Shown here one piece after another: positions 43,581 through 52,433 of a DNA stretch of 64,000 nt. The notes under the pieces were generated by a model, which did no database searches, had not been told where the DNA came from, and was given only the letters and a program-made list of their open reading frames with translations. The DNA is from JAXGRD01 sp040766105 (GTDB lineage Bacteria > Bacillota > Clostridia > Peptostreptococcales > Anaerovoracaceae), in contig JAXGRD010000005.1 in assembly GCA_040766105.1 (NCBI GenBank), positions 1-64,000 on the forward strand, written 5' to 3'. Every line of letters starts with the position of its first letter. The stretch's first letter is position 1. The translations under genes were made by a program, and so were the position numbers.

Positions 43581-44774
43581 ATGGCAAAACAGAAGTTTGA
43601 AAGAAACAAAACCCATGTAAACATCGGAACCATCGGGCACGTAGACCATGGTAAAACGACTTTGACAGCTGCGATCACCACAACACTGCAGCAGAGATAT
43701 GCACTGGGTGAGAAGGTAGCCTTCGACCAGATCGACAAGGCACCCGAAGAGAAGGAAAGAGGAATCACCATTTCCACATCTCACGTAGAATATGAAACAC
43801 CCAACAGACACTACGCACACGTAGACTGCCCGGGCCACGCCGACTATGTAAAGAACATGATCACCGGAGCAGCCCAGATGGACGGAGCAATCCTGGTAGT
43901 AGCAGCAACAGACGGTCCCATGCCCCAGACAAGAGAGCACATCCTGCTTTCCCGTCAGGTAGGCGTACCTTACATCATCGTGTTCCTGAACAAGTGTGAC
44001 ATGGTAGATGACGAGGAACTGCTGGACCTGGTAGAAATGGAAGTAAGAGAACTTCTTGACGAATACGAGTTCCCCGGAGATGACACCCCTGTAATCAGAG
44101 GATCCGCTTTGAAAGCACTGGAAGACCCCCAGGGCGAATGGGGAGACAAGATTGTAGAGCTGATGGAAGCAGTAGATGCCTACATTCCTGAGCCTGAAAG
44201 AGATAACGACAAGCCCTTCATCATGCCTGTAGAGGACGTCTTCTCCATCACCGGAAGAGGAACGGTTGCCACAGGAAGAGTAGAGAGAGGAATCTTGAAG
44301 GTCAACGATACCGTAGAAATCATCGGAATGACCGAAGAGAGAAGAAAGGTCGTTGTAACGGGAATCGAGATGTTCAGAAAGCTTCTGGACGACGCACAGA
44401 CCGGAGACAACATCGGCGCACTGCTGAGAGGTGTACAGAGAACAGAAATCGAAAGAGGCCAGGTACTGGCAGCACCGGGAACCATCAACCCCCACACCAA
44501 GTTCAAGGGACAGGTTTACGTACTGAAGAAGGAAGAGGGTGGAAGACATACACCGTTCTTCAACGGATACAGACCCCAGTTCTACTTCAGAACAACGGAC
44601 GTAACCGGCGACTTGCAGCTACCCGAAGGCACAGAGATGTGCATGCCCGGAGACAACATTGAGATGGAGATCAACCTGATCACCCCCATCGCCATAGAAG
44701 AAGGACTTCGTTTCGCCATCAGAGAAGGTGGAAGAACGGTAGGATCCGGCGTTGTAACGGGAATCGTAGAGTAA
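43581..44774 (+). CDS. tuf: Elongation factor Tu, copy 2
   Basis: The 397-residue EF-Tu of the str operon, 22 nt after fusA. Identical to copy 1 (17.2 kb) except Q184 in place of D184. The roughly 18 nucleotide differences are mostly clustered around 44034-44130 and 44262-44272, a pattern expected from patchy gene conversion. The common sequence begins at TAGGAGGAAATAACA before the ATG and stops shortly after the TAA. Confidence 0.97.
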   Translation: MAKQKFERNKTHVNIGTIGHVDHGKTTLTAAITTTLQQRYALGEKVAFDQIDKAPEEKERGITISTSHVEYETPNRHYAHVDCPGHADYVKNMITGAAQMDGAILVVAATDGPMPQTREHILLSRQVGVPYIIVFLNKCDMVDDEELLDLVEMEVRELLDEYEFPGDDTPVIRGSALKALEDPQGEWGDKIVELMEAVDAYIPEPERDNDKPFIMPVEDVFSITGRGTVATGRVERGILKVNDTVEIIGMTEERRKVVVTGIEMFRKLLDDAQTGDNIGALLRGVQRTEIERGQVLAAPGTINPHTKFKGQVYVLKKEEGGRHTPFFNGYRPQFYFRTTDVTGDLQLPEGTEMCMPGDNIEMEINLITPIAIEEGLRFAIREGGRTVGSGVVTGIVE

Positions 44775-44796
44775 GACTAGAAAAAATGAGCATAGG

Positions 44797-44825
44797 AAGA
44801 CAGCACTTGCGGGTGCTGTCTTTTC
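44797..44825 (+). terminator. Intrinsic terminator after tuf copy 2
   Basis: AAGACAGCAC/GTGCTGTCTT stem with a 6-nt loop, followed by a short T-run. Confidence 0.88.
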
Positions 44826-44873
44826 ATTCATTATGTGGTAGAATGGGAAAGTATATGAAATGAAAGGGGAAAC

Positions 44874-45668
44874 ATGGAAAAAAGGAAAAAAGTCATACAA
44901 GCAGGAGATGTGTTCATCGGAGAAGGCATGCCTAAAATCTGTCTTTCCGTGGGGGGAAGAAACAAGGAAGAAATATTGGAGCAGACTAAGAATGCTTTAG
45001 GAAAGCCGGTGAGCCTTATAGAATGGCGGGCGGATCATCTTCTCGGTCACGGATACGAGGACGTTGCCCTCCAATGTGAAATCTTGGGAGCCATGAAGGA
45101 CATCACGGAAAAGCCGATCATATACACCCTTCGCACAGAGGATGAAGGGGGCAGGGCCGGCTTAAAGCGCCGGGAGTACTACTCCATCATACGGGATGTG
45201 ATTACCGATTGCGACGTTGCCTTCATAGATATTGAGGCCTTTGATCAGGAAAAGGGATACGACGGGGAGAAGGTGGAGTTCTTGGTGAACCTTGCCCATG
45301 ACAACGACAAGAAGGTAATACTGTCCAATCATGAATTCCAAAAGACGCCTCCCGAGGATGAAATTCTCAGAAGGCTCATGATTATGGAACAACTGGGAGC
45401 GGATATCCCTAAGATTGCTGTTATGCCCAAGGATGAAAAGGATGTCTTGGTCCTGTTGGAAGCTGCACGCTTGGCGGGAGAAGAAGCCCTGTCGGGGCCC
45501 TTCATTGCACTCTCCATGGGTGAATTGGGACAGACCAGCCGCATCTGTGGCGGAAGCTTTGGTTCGGCAGTAACCTTTGCATCAGGGGAGACAGCTACGG
45601 CTCCCGGCCAAATGGATGTGGAGAAACTCCATGCGTGCATTTGCGCATACTATGAAAATAATATATAA
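44874..45668 (+). CDS. aroD: 3-dehydroquinate dehydratase, type I
   Basis: A 264-residue class I dehydroquinase of the shikimate pathway, converting 3-dehydroquinate to 3-dehydroshikimate. The Schiff-base lysine lies in PKIAVMPKD, the catalytic histidine in LSNHEFQKTP, and the substrate-binding EWRADHL and TLRTEDEGG motifs are visible. C-terminal FGSAVTFASG is also typical. It stands apart from any other aromatic-synthesis genes in this window, except that an aminotransferase lies 3.6 kb downstream. Confidence 0.93.
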   Translation: MEKRKKVIQAGDVFIGEGMPKICLSVGGRNKEEILEQTKNALGKPVSLIEWRADHLLGHGYEDVALQCEILGAMKDITEKPIIYTLRTEDEGGRAGLKRREYYSIIRDVITDCDVAFIDIEAFDQEKGYDGEKVEFLVNLAHDNDKKVILSNHEFQKTPPEDEILRRLMIMEQLGADIPKIAVMPKDEKDVLVLLEAARLAGEEALSGPFIALSMGELGQTSRICGGSFGSAVTFASGETATAPGQMDVEKLHACICAYYENNI

Positions 45669-45709
45669 TGTCTCGGTATGTAAAAAATCCCCGGAGAAAG
45701 TGAGAACCA

Positions 45710-46549
45710 GTGGGCGCCATTATCAAAGTTGAAAACTTAATATTTTCCTATTCCCAAGGCGAGGGCTTAGAGGAAGAGAGAGCGCTGAATCAAATCACTT
45801 TGGAGATTGAGGAAGGCAGTTTTACAGCCATCATCGGGAAGAACGGTTCGGGAAAATCCACCTTGGCAAAGTGCATGAATGCACTTTTGCTTCCTGTGGA
45901 GGGGACCGTCGTCGTGGGGGGATATGACACCAAAGACGAGGATCATATTTGGGATGTAAGGCAGACGGCAGGTATGGTCTTCCAAAACCCGGATAACCAG
46001 ATTGTCTCCGCCATCGTGGAAGACGATGTGGCCTTCGGACCGGAGAATCTTGGAATCGAAGCGGATGAAATTCGGAAACGGGTAGACGCTGCCCTTCAAG
46101 CGGTGGATATGGAGGAGTTTCGAAAGAAAGCACCTCACCTTTTATCCGGTGGACAAAAACAGCGAATCGCCATAGCCGGCGCCATCGCTATGAAGCCGAA
46201 GTGCATCATTTTTGATGAGCCTACCGCTATGTTGGATCCCAAGGGAAGAAAAGAAGTAATGAAACTCATCGAGGATCTCAATCGAGAGAACATCACCTGC
46301 ATCCTCATCACCCACTTTATGGAAGAGGCCGCCCATGCGGATCGAGTGATCATTATGGAAGACGGTGAGGTGCGTTTGGACGGGAAACCGGAAGATGTAT
46401 TTGCCAAGCGAGAAGAACTACGCACCATGAATTTAGATGTACCTATGGCAGTGGAACTGTCCCATAGGCTACGAGCTCGAGGAATGGATATTCCCCCGGA
46501 AGTAATCAATGAGAAGGAACTGATAGACGCTCTATGTCAATTGAAGTAA
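45710..46549 (+). CDS. ecfA1: Energy-coupling factor transporter ATPase A1
   Basis: A 279-residue ABC ATPase of the ECF (CbiO-like) type: Walker A GKNGSGKST, Q-loop MVFQNPDNQI, signature LSGGQKQR, Walker B CIIFDEPTAMLDP. A C-terminal EcfA extension is present. The start is GTG, with GGAG about 14 nt upstream; no better start is in frame. It overlaps ecfA2 by 16 nt. With EcfA2 and EcfT it forms the motor that powers vitamin S-components. Confidence 0.93.
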   Translation: MGAIIKVENLIFSYSQGEGLEEERALNQITLEIEEGSFTAIIGKNGSGKSTLAKCMNALLLPVEGTVVVGGYDTKDEDHIWDVRQTAGMVFQNPDNQIVSAIVEDDVAFGPENLGIEADEIRKRVDAALQAVDMEEFRKKAPHLLSGGQKQRIAIAGAIAMKPKCIIFDEPTAMLDPKGRKEVMKLIEDLNRENITCILITHFMEEAAHADRVIIMEDGEVRLDGKPEDVFAKREELRTMNLDVPMAVELSHRLRARGMDIPPEVINEKELIDALCQLK

Positions 46550-47400
46550 GAAACATCACCCATATATACAGTGAGGGTCTTCCCCATGAATCCTTGGCCA
46601 TAGACGATGTGAGCTTCGATGTTGCTGACGGAGAGTTTGTCGGCATCATCGGCCATACCGGTTCGGGAAAGTCCACCTTGGTGCAGCATTTGAACGGCTT
46701 GTTAAAGCCCAAATCCGGCACCATTGTGGTAGGTGGAGAAGAAATCACAGCCCCCGGGGTTCCCATGACCAAGATCAGGAAGAAGATTGGTCTGGTTTTT
46801 CAATACCCGGAATATCAGCTCTTTGAAGAAACCGTAGAGAAGGACGTTTCCTTTGGTCCCAAGAATCTTGATCTTTCGGAGGAAGAGGTGGCAGAGGCAG
46901 TGCGCCGTGCCATCGGCCTGGTGGGTCTGGACTATGAGGAAATACGGGAGAAGTCTCCCTTTGAGCTTTCCGGTGGGCAGAAGCGAAAGGTCGCCATTGC
47001 CGGCGTCATCGCCATGCGTCCGGAGGTTCTGATTTTGGATGAGCCGACGGCAGGATTGGATCCCAAGGCGCACAAGGAAATCCTTCAAATGATACAGGCA
47101 ATTCACAGGGAAGAGAACAGTATCATCATCCTTATCAGTCACAACATGAACGATATTGCCGGTCTTTCCGACAAGATTCTTGTCATGGAACAAGGACGAC
47201 TTGTCATGTGCGGAACGCCGGAGGAAGTCTTTGCCCGAGATGAGGAACTGGCAACCATGGGATTGGAACTGCCGGAGACCGCCAAGTTGGTTCGAGACCT
47301 TCGCTGCGTGGGTGTTCCTGTGGAAGGCAGCATCTTCACCATAGATCAGGCAGAAGAGGCAATCTTCCGTGCATTTGCAGGGGGAGGAGGAGAAGGATGA
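46534..47400 (+). CDS. ecfA2: Energy-coupling factor transporter ATPase A2
   Basis: A 288-residue partner ATPase: Walker A GHTGSGKST, Q-loop LVFQYPEYQL, signature LSGGQKRK, Walker B VLILDEPTAGLDP. The FQYPEYQLFEETV stretch is characteristic of EcfA2. It overlaps ecfA1 upstream and ecfT downstream (ATGA), so the three proteins are made in fixed ratio. Confidence 0.93.
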   Translation: MSIEVRNITHIYSEGLPHESLAIDDVSFDVADGEFVGIIGHTGSGKSTLVQHLNGLLKPKSGTIVVGGEEITAPGVPMTKIRKKIGLVFQYPEYQLFEETVEKDVSFGPKNLDLSEEEVAEAVRRAIGLVGLDYEEIREKSPFELSGGQKRKVAIAGVIAMRPEVLILDEPTAGLDPKAHKEILQMIQAIHREENSIIILISHNMNDIAGLSDKILVMEQGRLVMCGTPEEVFARDEELATMGLELPETAKLVRDLRCVGVPVEGSIFTIDQAEEAIFRAFAGGGGEG

Positions 47401-48197
47401 TTCGGGACATCACCCTAGGACAATATTATCCGGGGGAATCCGTCATCCATCGGCTGGATCCCCGCATTAAAATCATGGCAACCCTTTGCTTCATCGTGTC
47501 CCTCTTTGTGGTGGACAGCTTTTGGGGCTTTGCCTTTGCCACCCTGATAATGGGCGTCATCATAGGCGTCTCCCGCGTCCCTTTGAAGTTCATCTTGCGG
47601 GGGTTGAAACCCATCTTCATCATCATCTTGTTTACCTTCGTGCTGAACATGTTCATGTACGACGGAGAGATTCTGGTGAAGATATGGAAGTTGAAGATTA
47701 CCGATGTCGGTCTTTATAGGGCTTTCTTCATGGCGTCCAGGTTGATTCTGCTCATAATAGGATCTTCCCTGCTCACCTTGACCACCAAGCCCATCAATCT
47801 TACGGACGGCATTGAGAGCCTACTTTCTCCCGGAAAGAAAATCGGTGTACCGGCTCACGAGTTGGCAATGATGATGACCATCGCTCTGCGATTTATTCCC
47901 ACCTTGCTGGAGGAAACGGACAAGATTATGAAGGCCCAACAGGCAAGGGGTGCGGATTTCGAAACGGGAAGCATTCTTCGAAGAGCGAAAAATCTCATTC
48001 CCATTTTAGTTCCGTTGTTTATCAGCGCATTTCGTATTGCCCAAGACATGGCCATGGCCATGGAGGCAAGGTGCTATCGAGGCGGCGAGGGAAGGACCAG
48101 GATGAACAGTATGAAGATGGGACTTCGGGATGCCGTTGCGGTGGTGCTGACCTTACTGTTTTTGGCGGCAATCATTGTTTTAAGGATATTACTATGA
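47397..48197 (+). CDS. ecfT: Energy-coupling factor transporter transmembrane protein
   Basis: A 266-residue EcfT with several hydrophobic helices (about 28-60, 68-85, 108-128, 240-262) and the two coupling motifs of the family, visible as QQARGAD and MEARCYRGG near the C-terminus. Its N-terminus (GQYYPGESVIHRLDPRIKI) is typical. It overlaps queT by 4 nt. Confidence 0.93.
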   Translation: MIRDITLGQYYPGESVIHRLDPRIKIMATLCFIVSLFVVDSFWGFAFATLIMGVIIGVSRVPLKFILRGLKPIFIIILFTFVLNMFMYDGEILVKIWKLKITDVGLYRAFFMASRLILLIIGSSLLTLTTKPINLTDGIESLLSPGKKIGVPAHELAMMMTIALRFIPTLLEETDKIMKAQQARGADFETGSILRRAKNLIPILVPLFISAFRIAQDMAMAMEARCYRGGEGRTRMNSMKMGLRDAVAVVLTLLFLAAIIVLRILL

Positions 48198-48658
48198 CGA
48201 CGAAGAGAATACTGCAGGGGGCGATTATCGCGGCCATATATGCGGTACTGACAATTTTGCTTGCCCCTATCAGCTATGGACCCATGCAGGTGCGGGTATC
48301 GGAGGCATTGACCATCTTGCCGGCTTTGACACCTGCCGGGATACCGGGACTCTTTGTAGGATGCTTGGTTTCCAACATATTGGGGCCCTACGGAATTGTG
48401 GATGTAGTTGTTGGAAGCGCCGCATCCTTATTGGCGGCCATTGCATCCTATCGTCTGAAGGAGAAACCCTTGTTGGTTCCGCTACCCCCGGTGGTTTTCA
48501 ACGGAGTTCTTATTGGCGGTATGCTTCACTTCGCCTATGGTGTGCCCAATCTGCCAGCATGTATGGCATGGGTGGCATTGGGGCAGTTGATTGCCTGCTA
48601 TGGACTGGGCTATCCTCTGTTGAAGTTGTTGAAGCGATATGAAGGTGTGTTTCAATGA
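48194..48658 (+). CDS. queT: QueT-like queuosine-precursor transporter (ECF S component)
   Basis: A 154-residue membrane protein with four to five helices and the QueT-family motifs YGPMQVRVSEALTILP and GCLVSNILGPYG. QueT proteins are S components thought to bind queuosine precursors such as preQ1. The ATG at 48194 overlaps the ecfT stop; a longer frame to 48071 has no RBS. Its fusion into the ecfA1-A2-T operon suggests at least one dedicated substrate for this motor. No preQ1 riboswitch is seen upstream. Confidence 0.82.
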   Translation: MTTKRILQGAIIAAIYAVLTILLAPISYGPMQVRVSEALTILPALTPAGIPGLFVGCLVSNILGPYGIVDVVVGSAASLLAAIASYRLKEKPLLVPLPPVVFNGVLIGGMLHFAYGVPNLPACMAWVALGQLIACYGLGYPLLKLLKRYEGVFQ

Positions 48659-49290
48659 GGCAGAGAAAACCGAAGGACTTGGAGGAAAGGCTGGAGCTCC
48701 ACGCATCCCATCTGATACGGGAGCCGGAGAAACACAGGGGAAAGTGGAATGTCTTTTTTGGCAATGAAAACCCCATATATATTGAGATTGGTTGCGGAAA
48801 GGGAAGGTTCATCACCTCTTTGGGGGAGGCGCATCCTGAGGCAAACTTTCTGGGGATGGAAGGGCAGGAAAGCGTCCTTCTCCGTGGATTGGAGAAGATA
48901 CGGCATAAGGAATTGAGGAATGTATTTCTCATCGGCACGTATTTGAAGGATGTAAGAGATTGGTTTGCGCCGGGAGAAGTGGAAGGGATATACTTGAACT
49001 TCAGCGACCCTTGGCCAAAGGATCGACATGCCAAGAGACGGCTGACCCACCGAGTATTCTTGGAAGGCTACAGAGAGGTTCTCTCTCCCACGGGGCATAT
49101 GGAGTTTAAGACGGACAACACCGGGTTGTTTGACTTTACTTTGGCGGAGTTGGAAGAAGAAGGGTTTGAGATTTTGGAGTCCAGCAGGGATCTTCACGGA
49201 AGCGCACTCGCCGCAAAGGAGCGAAAAACGGAATATGAAGAAAAGTTTTCTTCCCAGGGAATGAAAATAAATTATGTTAAATGGAGGTAG
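48655..49290 (+). CDS. trmB: tRNA (guanine-N7-)-methyltransferase
   Basis: A 211-residue SAM-dependent enzyme making m7G46 in tRNA. The SAM motif IEIGCGKGRFI, the NFSDPWPKDRHAKRRLTH signature and the C-terminal FKTDNTGLFDFTL and TEYEEKF motifs are clear. It overlaps queT by 4 nt, placing two tRNA-modification-linked genes side by side. Length is normal. Confidence 0.94.
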   Translation: MRQRKPKDLEERLELHASHLIREPEKHRGKWNVFFGNENPIYIEIGCGKGRFITSLGEAHPEANFLGMEGQESVLLRGLEKIRHKELRNVFLIGTYLKDVRDWFAPGEVEGIYLNFSDPWPKDRHAKRRLTHRVFLEGYREVLSPTGHMEFKTDNTGLFDFTLAELEEEGFEILESSRDLHGSALAAKERKTEYEEKFSSQGMKINYVKWR

Positions 49291-49296
49291 AAGAAG

Positions 49297-50520
49297 ATGA
49301 TATTTGCACAGGAGAACGGCAGAAAAATGCCGAAAGAGGATAAGATTTTTGCAATCAGCGGCAGAGCAAAGGCGTTGATTGCCAAGGAAGGAAAGGAAAA
49401 GGTGGTGAATGCCACCATCGGTTCTCTGTTGGATGACGAGGGGGATTTGGTAGTTCTCTCTTCCGTAGTGGAAGCATTAAAGTTATTGGGTCCCACCGAC
49501 TATGCGGATTACGCACCGATTGGCGGAACTCCCGAATTCAAAAAGGCAGTGCAGAAAGCGGCCTTTGGAAGCTTTGTGCCTTCCGGCCCCACTGAGGTAT
49601 GTGCCACACCGGGGGGAACGGGATCCATCAGAAATACGGTGTCCAACTACTCCAAGCACGGAGACAAGGTTTTGACCAGTGACTGGTTCTGGGGACCTTA
49701 CAACACCATCTGCCAGGAGATCGGACGCAGCTTGGCAACCTATGAACTTTTCGACTCGGAAGGGAAATACAACCTGAAAGGGTTTGGTGAAAAGGTAGAA
49801 GAGTTGGTTTCTGCACAGGGTAGCTTAGTTATCTTGTTAAATACGCCGGCCCACAATCCCACCGGATATTCCTTGACAGATGAGGATTGGAAGGGTGTTG
49901 TGGATGTGTTGACCAAGGCGTCTGCAAAAGGTAAGATCACACTTTTCGTGGATATTGCTTATATTGACTTTGCGGGAGATGAAGAAGAGTATCGTTCCTT
50001 CTTCCCCATTTTGGAAACTCTTCCCGAAAGTGTTCTGGCTATTATCGGCTACAGTGCCTCCAAGACGTTGACCATATATGGAATGCGATGCGGTGCCATG
50101 ATTTGCCTGGCAAAGACGCCGGAGATTGCCGCCGAATTTAAGCAGGTGACGGAGTTTTCGTCCAGAGGAACTTGGTCCAACTGCGTTCGTTCCGCCCAAA
50201 CATTGCTGGCAAAGATTGTGGACAGTCCGGAGCTGCTGGCAAAGGTGGGTGCAGAGAGAGAAGGTTATCGAAACATGTTGATTCAAAGAGGGAAGGCCTT
50301 CGAGAAAGCCCTTCGTGAAGAGGGTCTGGAAAATGTGCCCTTCGATGCGGGATTCTTTACCTGCGTGCCGGCAGAAGATCCGGAAGCGGTGAGCAATGCA
50401 TTGGAAGAGCAGGGAATCTTCACCGTTCCATTGGGCAAGGGTGTCCGCGTTTCCGTCGCTTCCATCTCGGAAGAAAAGTGCGTGAAAACCGCCAAGGCTA
50501 TTGCGAAGATTATGAAATAG
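49297..50520 (+). CDS. Class I/II PLP-dependent aminotransferase
   Basis: A 407-residue fold-type I aminotransferase. The PLP lysine is K256 in YSASKTLTIYGMRCG, the cofactor-binding segments TPGGTGSIRN and NTPAHNPTG are present, and the C-terminal GKGVRVSVASI arginine would bind the substrate carboxylate. The overall pattern is closest to aromatic/aspartate aminotransferases of anaerobes. It has a good RBS (ATGGAGG) and ends before tRNA-Gly. Exact substrate is uncertain. Confidence 0.85.
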   Translation: MIFAQENGRKMPKEDKIFAISGRAKALIAKEGKEKVVNATIGSLLDDEGDLVVLSSVVEALKLLGPTDYADYAPIGGTPEFKKAVQKAAFGSFVPSGPTEVCATPGGTGSIRNTVSNYSKHGDKVLTSDWFWGPYNTICQEIGRSLATYELFDSEGKYNLKGFGEKVEELVSAQGSLVILLNTPAHNPTGYSLTDEDWKGVVDVLTKASAKGKITLFVDIAYIDFAGDEEEYRSFFPILETLPESVLAIIGYSASKTLTIYGMRCGAMICLAKTPEIAAEFKQVTEFSSRGTWSNCVRSAQTLLAKIVDSPELLAKVGAEREGYRNMLIQRGKAFEKALREEGLENVPFDAGFFTCVPAEDPEAVSNALEEQGIFTVPLGKGVRVSVASISEEKCVKTAKAIAKIMK

Positions 50521-50536
50521 TCATATAATTAATGAG

Positions 50537-50564
50537 GTCGATTGCCGGAGAAAAGGCAATCGAC
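50537..50564 (+). other. Perfect 10-bp hairpin before tRNA-Gly
   Basis: GTCGATTGCC and GGCAATCGAC pair perfectly around an 8-nt loop, 8 nt before the tRNA. There is no T-run, so it is more likely a processing or regulatory hairpin than a terminator. Confidence 0.5.
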
Positions 50565-50571
50565 GGACTGT

Positions 50572-50645
50572 GCGGATGTGGTTCAATGGTAGAACACCGG
50601 CTTCCCAAGCCGGTAGCGGGGGTTCGATTCCCCTCATCCGCTCCA
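50572..50645 (+). tRNA. tRNA-Gly (anticodon CCC)
   Basis: Acceptor GCGGATG/CATCCGC, anticodon stem CCGGC/GCCGG with loop TTCCCAA (anticodon CCC), T-loop TTCGATT, and encoded CCA. All arms are intact. Confidence 0.95.
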
Positions 50646-50648
50646 ACG

Positions 50649-50676
50649 AAATGACCGCCGGAAGTGCGGTCATTTT
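50649..50676 (+). terminator. Terminator after tRNA-Gly
   Basis: AAATGACCGC/GCGGTCATTT stem with a 7-nt loop and a TTTTG tail. Confidence 0.8.
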
Positions 50677-50795
50677 GCTTGGAACTAAGGGAATCGAACC
50701 CGAAAGGGCGCGAGGGTTGAGTGAAAACTCTACAAGCTATTTTTGCCTATTCCCATCTGTGGAGGTTGTAATGACTAAATAAATGCCTTGTTTTC

Positions 50796-52161
50796 AGTCA
50801 AGTCCAAAATGTGGTGTAAATTGCATTCGGTAAAAGTACTTAAGCAGCTTTTCGTAGTTCCGGTAAAAACTCATCTCGTTCCTCAAAGTACTCCCCCATG
50901 CTAAAGACTCTTGAGAGGGTGGACCAGTCATTGTGATGATCCATGAGAACCGCCCCCATGAGGCGAATCACCGATTCCACATTTGGAAACACTCTAATGA
51001 CTTTTTCGCGCCTCCTGAGTTCCCCGTTTTCCCGCTCCAGTAAGTTTGAAGTACGTAGAGTGACTCTGTATCTTTCAGGTAAGCACATGATGTTTGTTGC
51101 GTCCTCAAACCCCTCATCCAGAGTTTCCATCGCAGCTTCTGCAAGCTCTCCATACTCTTTCATGATGTCCTTTTTTGCTTCCCTCGCGCCCTCTAAGGTC
51201 GAGGCATTAAACATCTCTCGTAATTCCAGACAAAGGCTTGTTTGATGTCGTTTTGGCGTTTTATCCAGAATGTTCCGGATGAAGTGAAACTGACATCTTT
51301 GCCAACCAACCCCTACCATTTCTTTGCGCACGGCTGCCACCAATCCGGAGTGATCATCTGAAGTCACTATATCCACCCCACGTAGCCCTCTTGCCTTTAA
51401 TTTCCGTAGAAACGTCCCCCAGTAATGCTCTGTTTCCCCTTCACAAACCTCAAACCCAAGAATCTCTTTTCGGCCATCTTTGTTGATTCCTAGTGCAATC
51501 ATCAACCCTTTAGATCTAACGCAGTAATCCTCTCTTACCTTGAGATACAGAGCGTCGATGATGAGGAATGGATAGACTCCTTCCAGTGGTCTTGTATTGA
51601 ACGCATGGACTGCTTCGTCCAACCCTTTGCATAACTCGGAAACTGTTGATTTGGAAAATTTTGTCCCGCAGAGTTCCTCTGTAATCTTTTCTACTTTGCG
51701 TGTAGAAACCCCCTGAACAACCATTTCCATCATGGTGGTAATTAGGGCGGTCTCATTCCGTTGATAGTTCTCTAACATACTGCTATGAAACGGCTCATTG
51801 CGGTGCCTTGGCACGACTAGAGTCATCCTACCGATCCGTGTCGTGACTTGGCGCTCTCTATAGCCATTCCGATAGTCTGTCCGTTCCTCGTTGCGTTCAT
51901 AAGCAGATACTTTTAATTTTTCTTCTGATTCAGCCTGCAAAAACTGATTGAGAAGGCACTGTATGAGCAGGCCGAAGGCTTCTTCTCGCGATTTTGTGAA
52001 AAGCCCTGTAAAAAAGTCTTGTTCCAGTGTAAAATGTAGTTGAGTCATAACTTGCTCCTTTCGGTTTTGGGTGTTGATTTGGTAATTACATTTTAACCGA
52101 ATGCGAGCTGTTGTGGCTCTTTTTTTAATTTACTAATTTACACCAGTATATGGACTCAATC
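50796..52161 (-). mobile_element. IS256-family insertion sequence, copy 1
   Basis: A complete 1366-bp element. Its ends form 27-bp imperfect inverted repeats sharing AGTCCA and TGGTGTAAATT, and it is flanked by the 8-bp target duplication TTGTTTTC (50788-50795 and 52162-52169). It inserted about 110 bp downstream of tRNA-Gly's terminator. Length, ends and transposase match copy 2 at 57172-58537, which lies in the opposite orientation. Confidence 0.95.
50840..52048 (-). CDS. IS256-family (mutator) transposase, copy 1
   Basis: A 402-residue transposase of the IS256/Mutator class. It shows the N-terminal YRNGYRERQVTTRIGRMTL region, the catalytic aspartate region FLIIDALYLKVRE, the second aspartate in DIVTSDDHSGL, the CQFHFIRNILDK motif, and a glutamate in the C-terminal LLERENGELRRREKVIRVFP segment. 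The frame is intact and the protein is identical to copy 2. Its start lies 113 nt inside the element end. Confidence 0.95.
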   Translation of the reverse strand: MTQLHFTLEQDFFTGLFTKSREEAFGLLIQCLLNQFLQAESEEKLKVSAYERNEERTDYRNGYRERQVTTRIGRMTLVVPRHRNEPFHSSMLENYQRNETALITTMMEMVVQGVSTRKVEKITEELCGTKFSKSTVSELCKGLDEAVHAFNTRPLEGVYPFLIIDALYLKVREDYCVRSKGLMIALGINKDGRKEILGFEVCEGETEHYWGTFLRKLKARGLRGVDIVTSDDHSGLVAAVRKEMVGVGWQRCQFHFIRNILDKTPKRHQTSLCLELREMFNASTLEGAREAKKDIMKEYGELAEAAMETLDEGFEDATNIMCLPERYRVTLRTSNLLERENGELRRREKVIRVFPNVESVIRLMGAVLMDHHNDWSTLSRVFSMGEYFEERDEFLPELRKAA

Positions 52162-52169
52162 TTGTTTTC

Positions 52170-52433
52170 CATCATTTTTTCTTTTTCTTCCAATTTCCTT
52201 TAGCCATACATTATCGTTATTAGGTTTATAGGCAAAAATCCATAGGATCTTTTGTCTATAGGGTCGGCATGGTCTTCTCATGACTAAAAATGGGTTTTCT
52301 CATATAGTTCCACAGCAGCTGATAGGGGATTGGCAAGACCGGGGTTGCGGAGAAAACCGCCTCTTCCCAATCTTCCCACAACACGATATAATAGACACAA
52401 CGTACCTACGCAATAATGAAAAGGAGAAACAAT
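52170..52433 (+). other. 264-nt gap with hairpin and -10 box
   Basis: No gene is seen. A long hairpin (GATTGGCAAGA at 52328-52338 against TCTTCCCAATC at 52362-52372, one mismatch, with an inner GCGG/CCGC stem) sits just before a TATAAT at 52387-52392 that probably drives the nitroreductase gene. No clear -35 box is present, so activation or an operator role of the hairpin DNA is possible. Confidence 0.45.

Noticed and set aside
50570..50782. 70-codon frame beginning inside tRNA-Gly
   Set aside because: It is translated tRNA sequence plus downstream DNA; no RBS and no credible protein.
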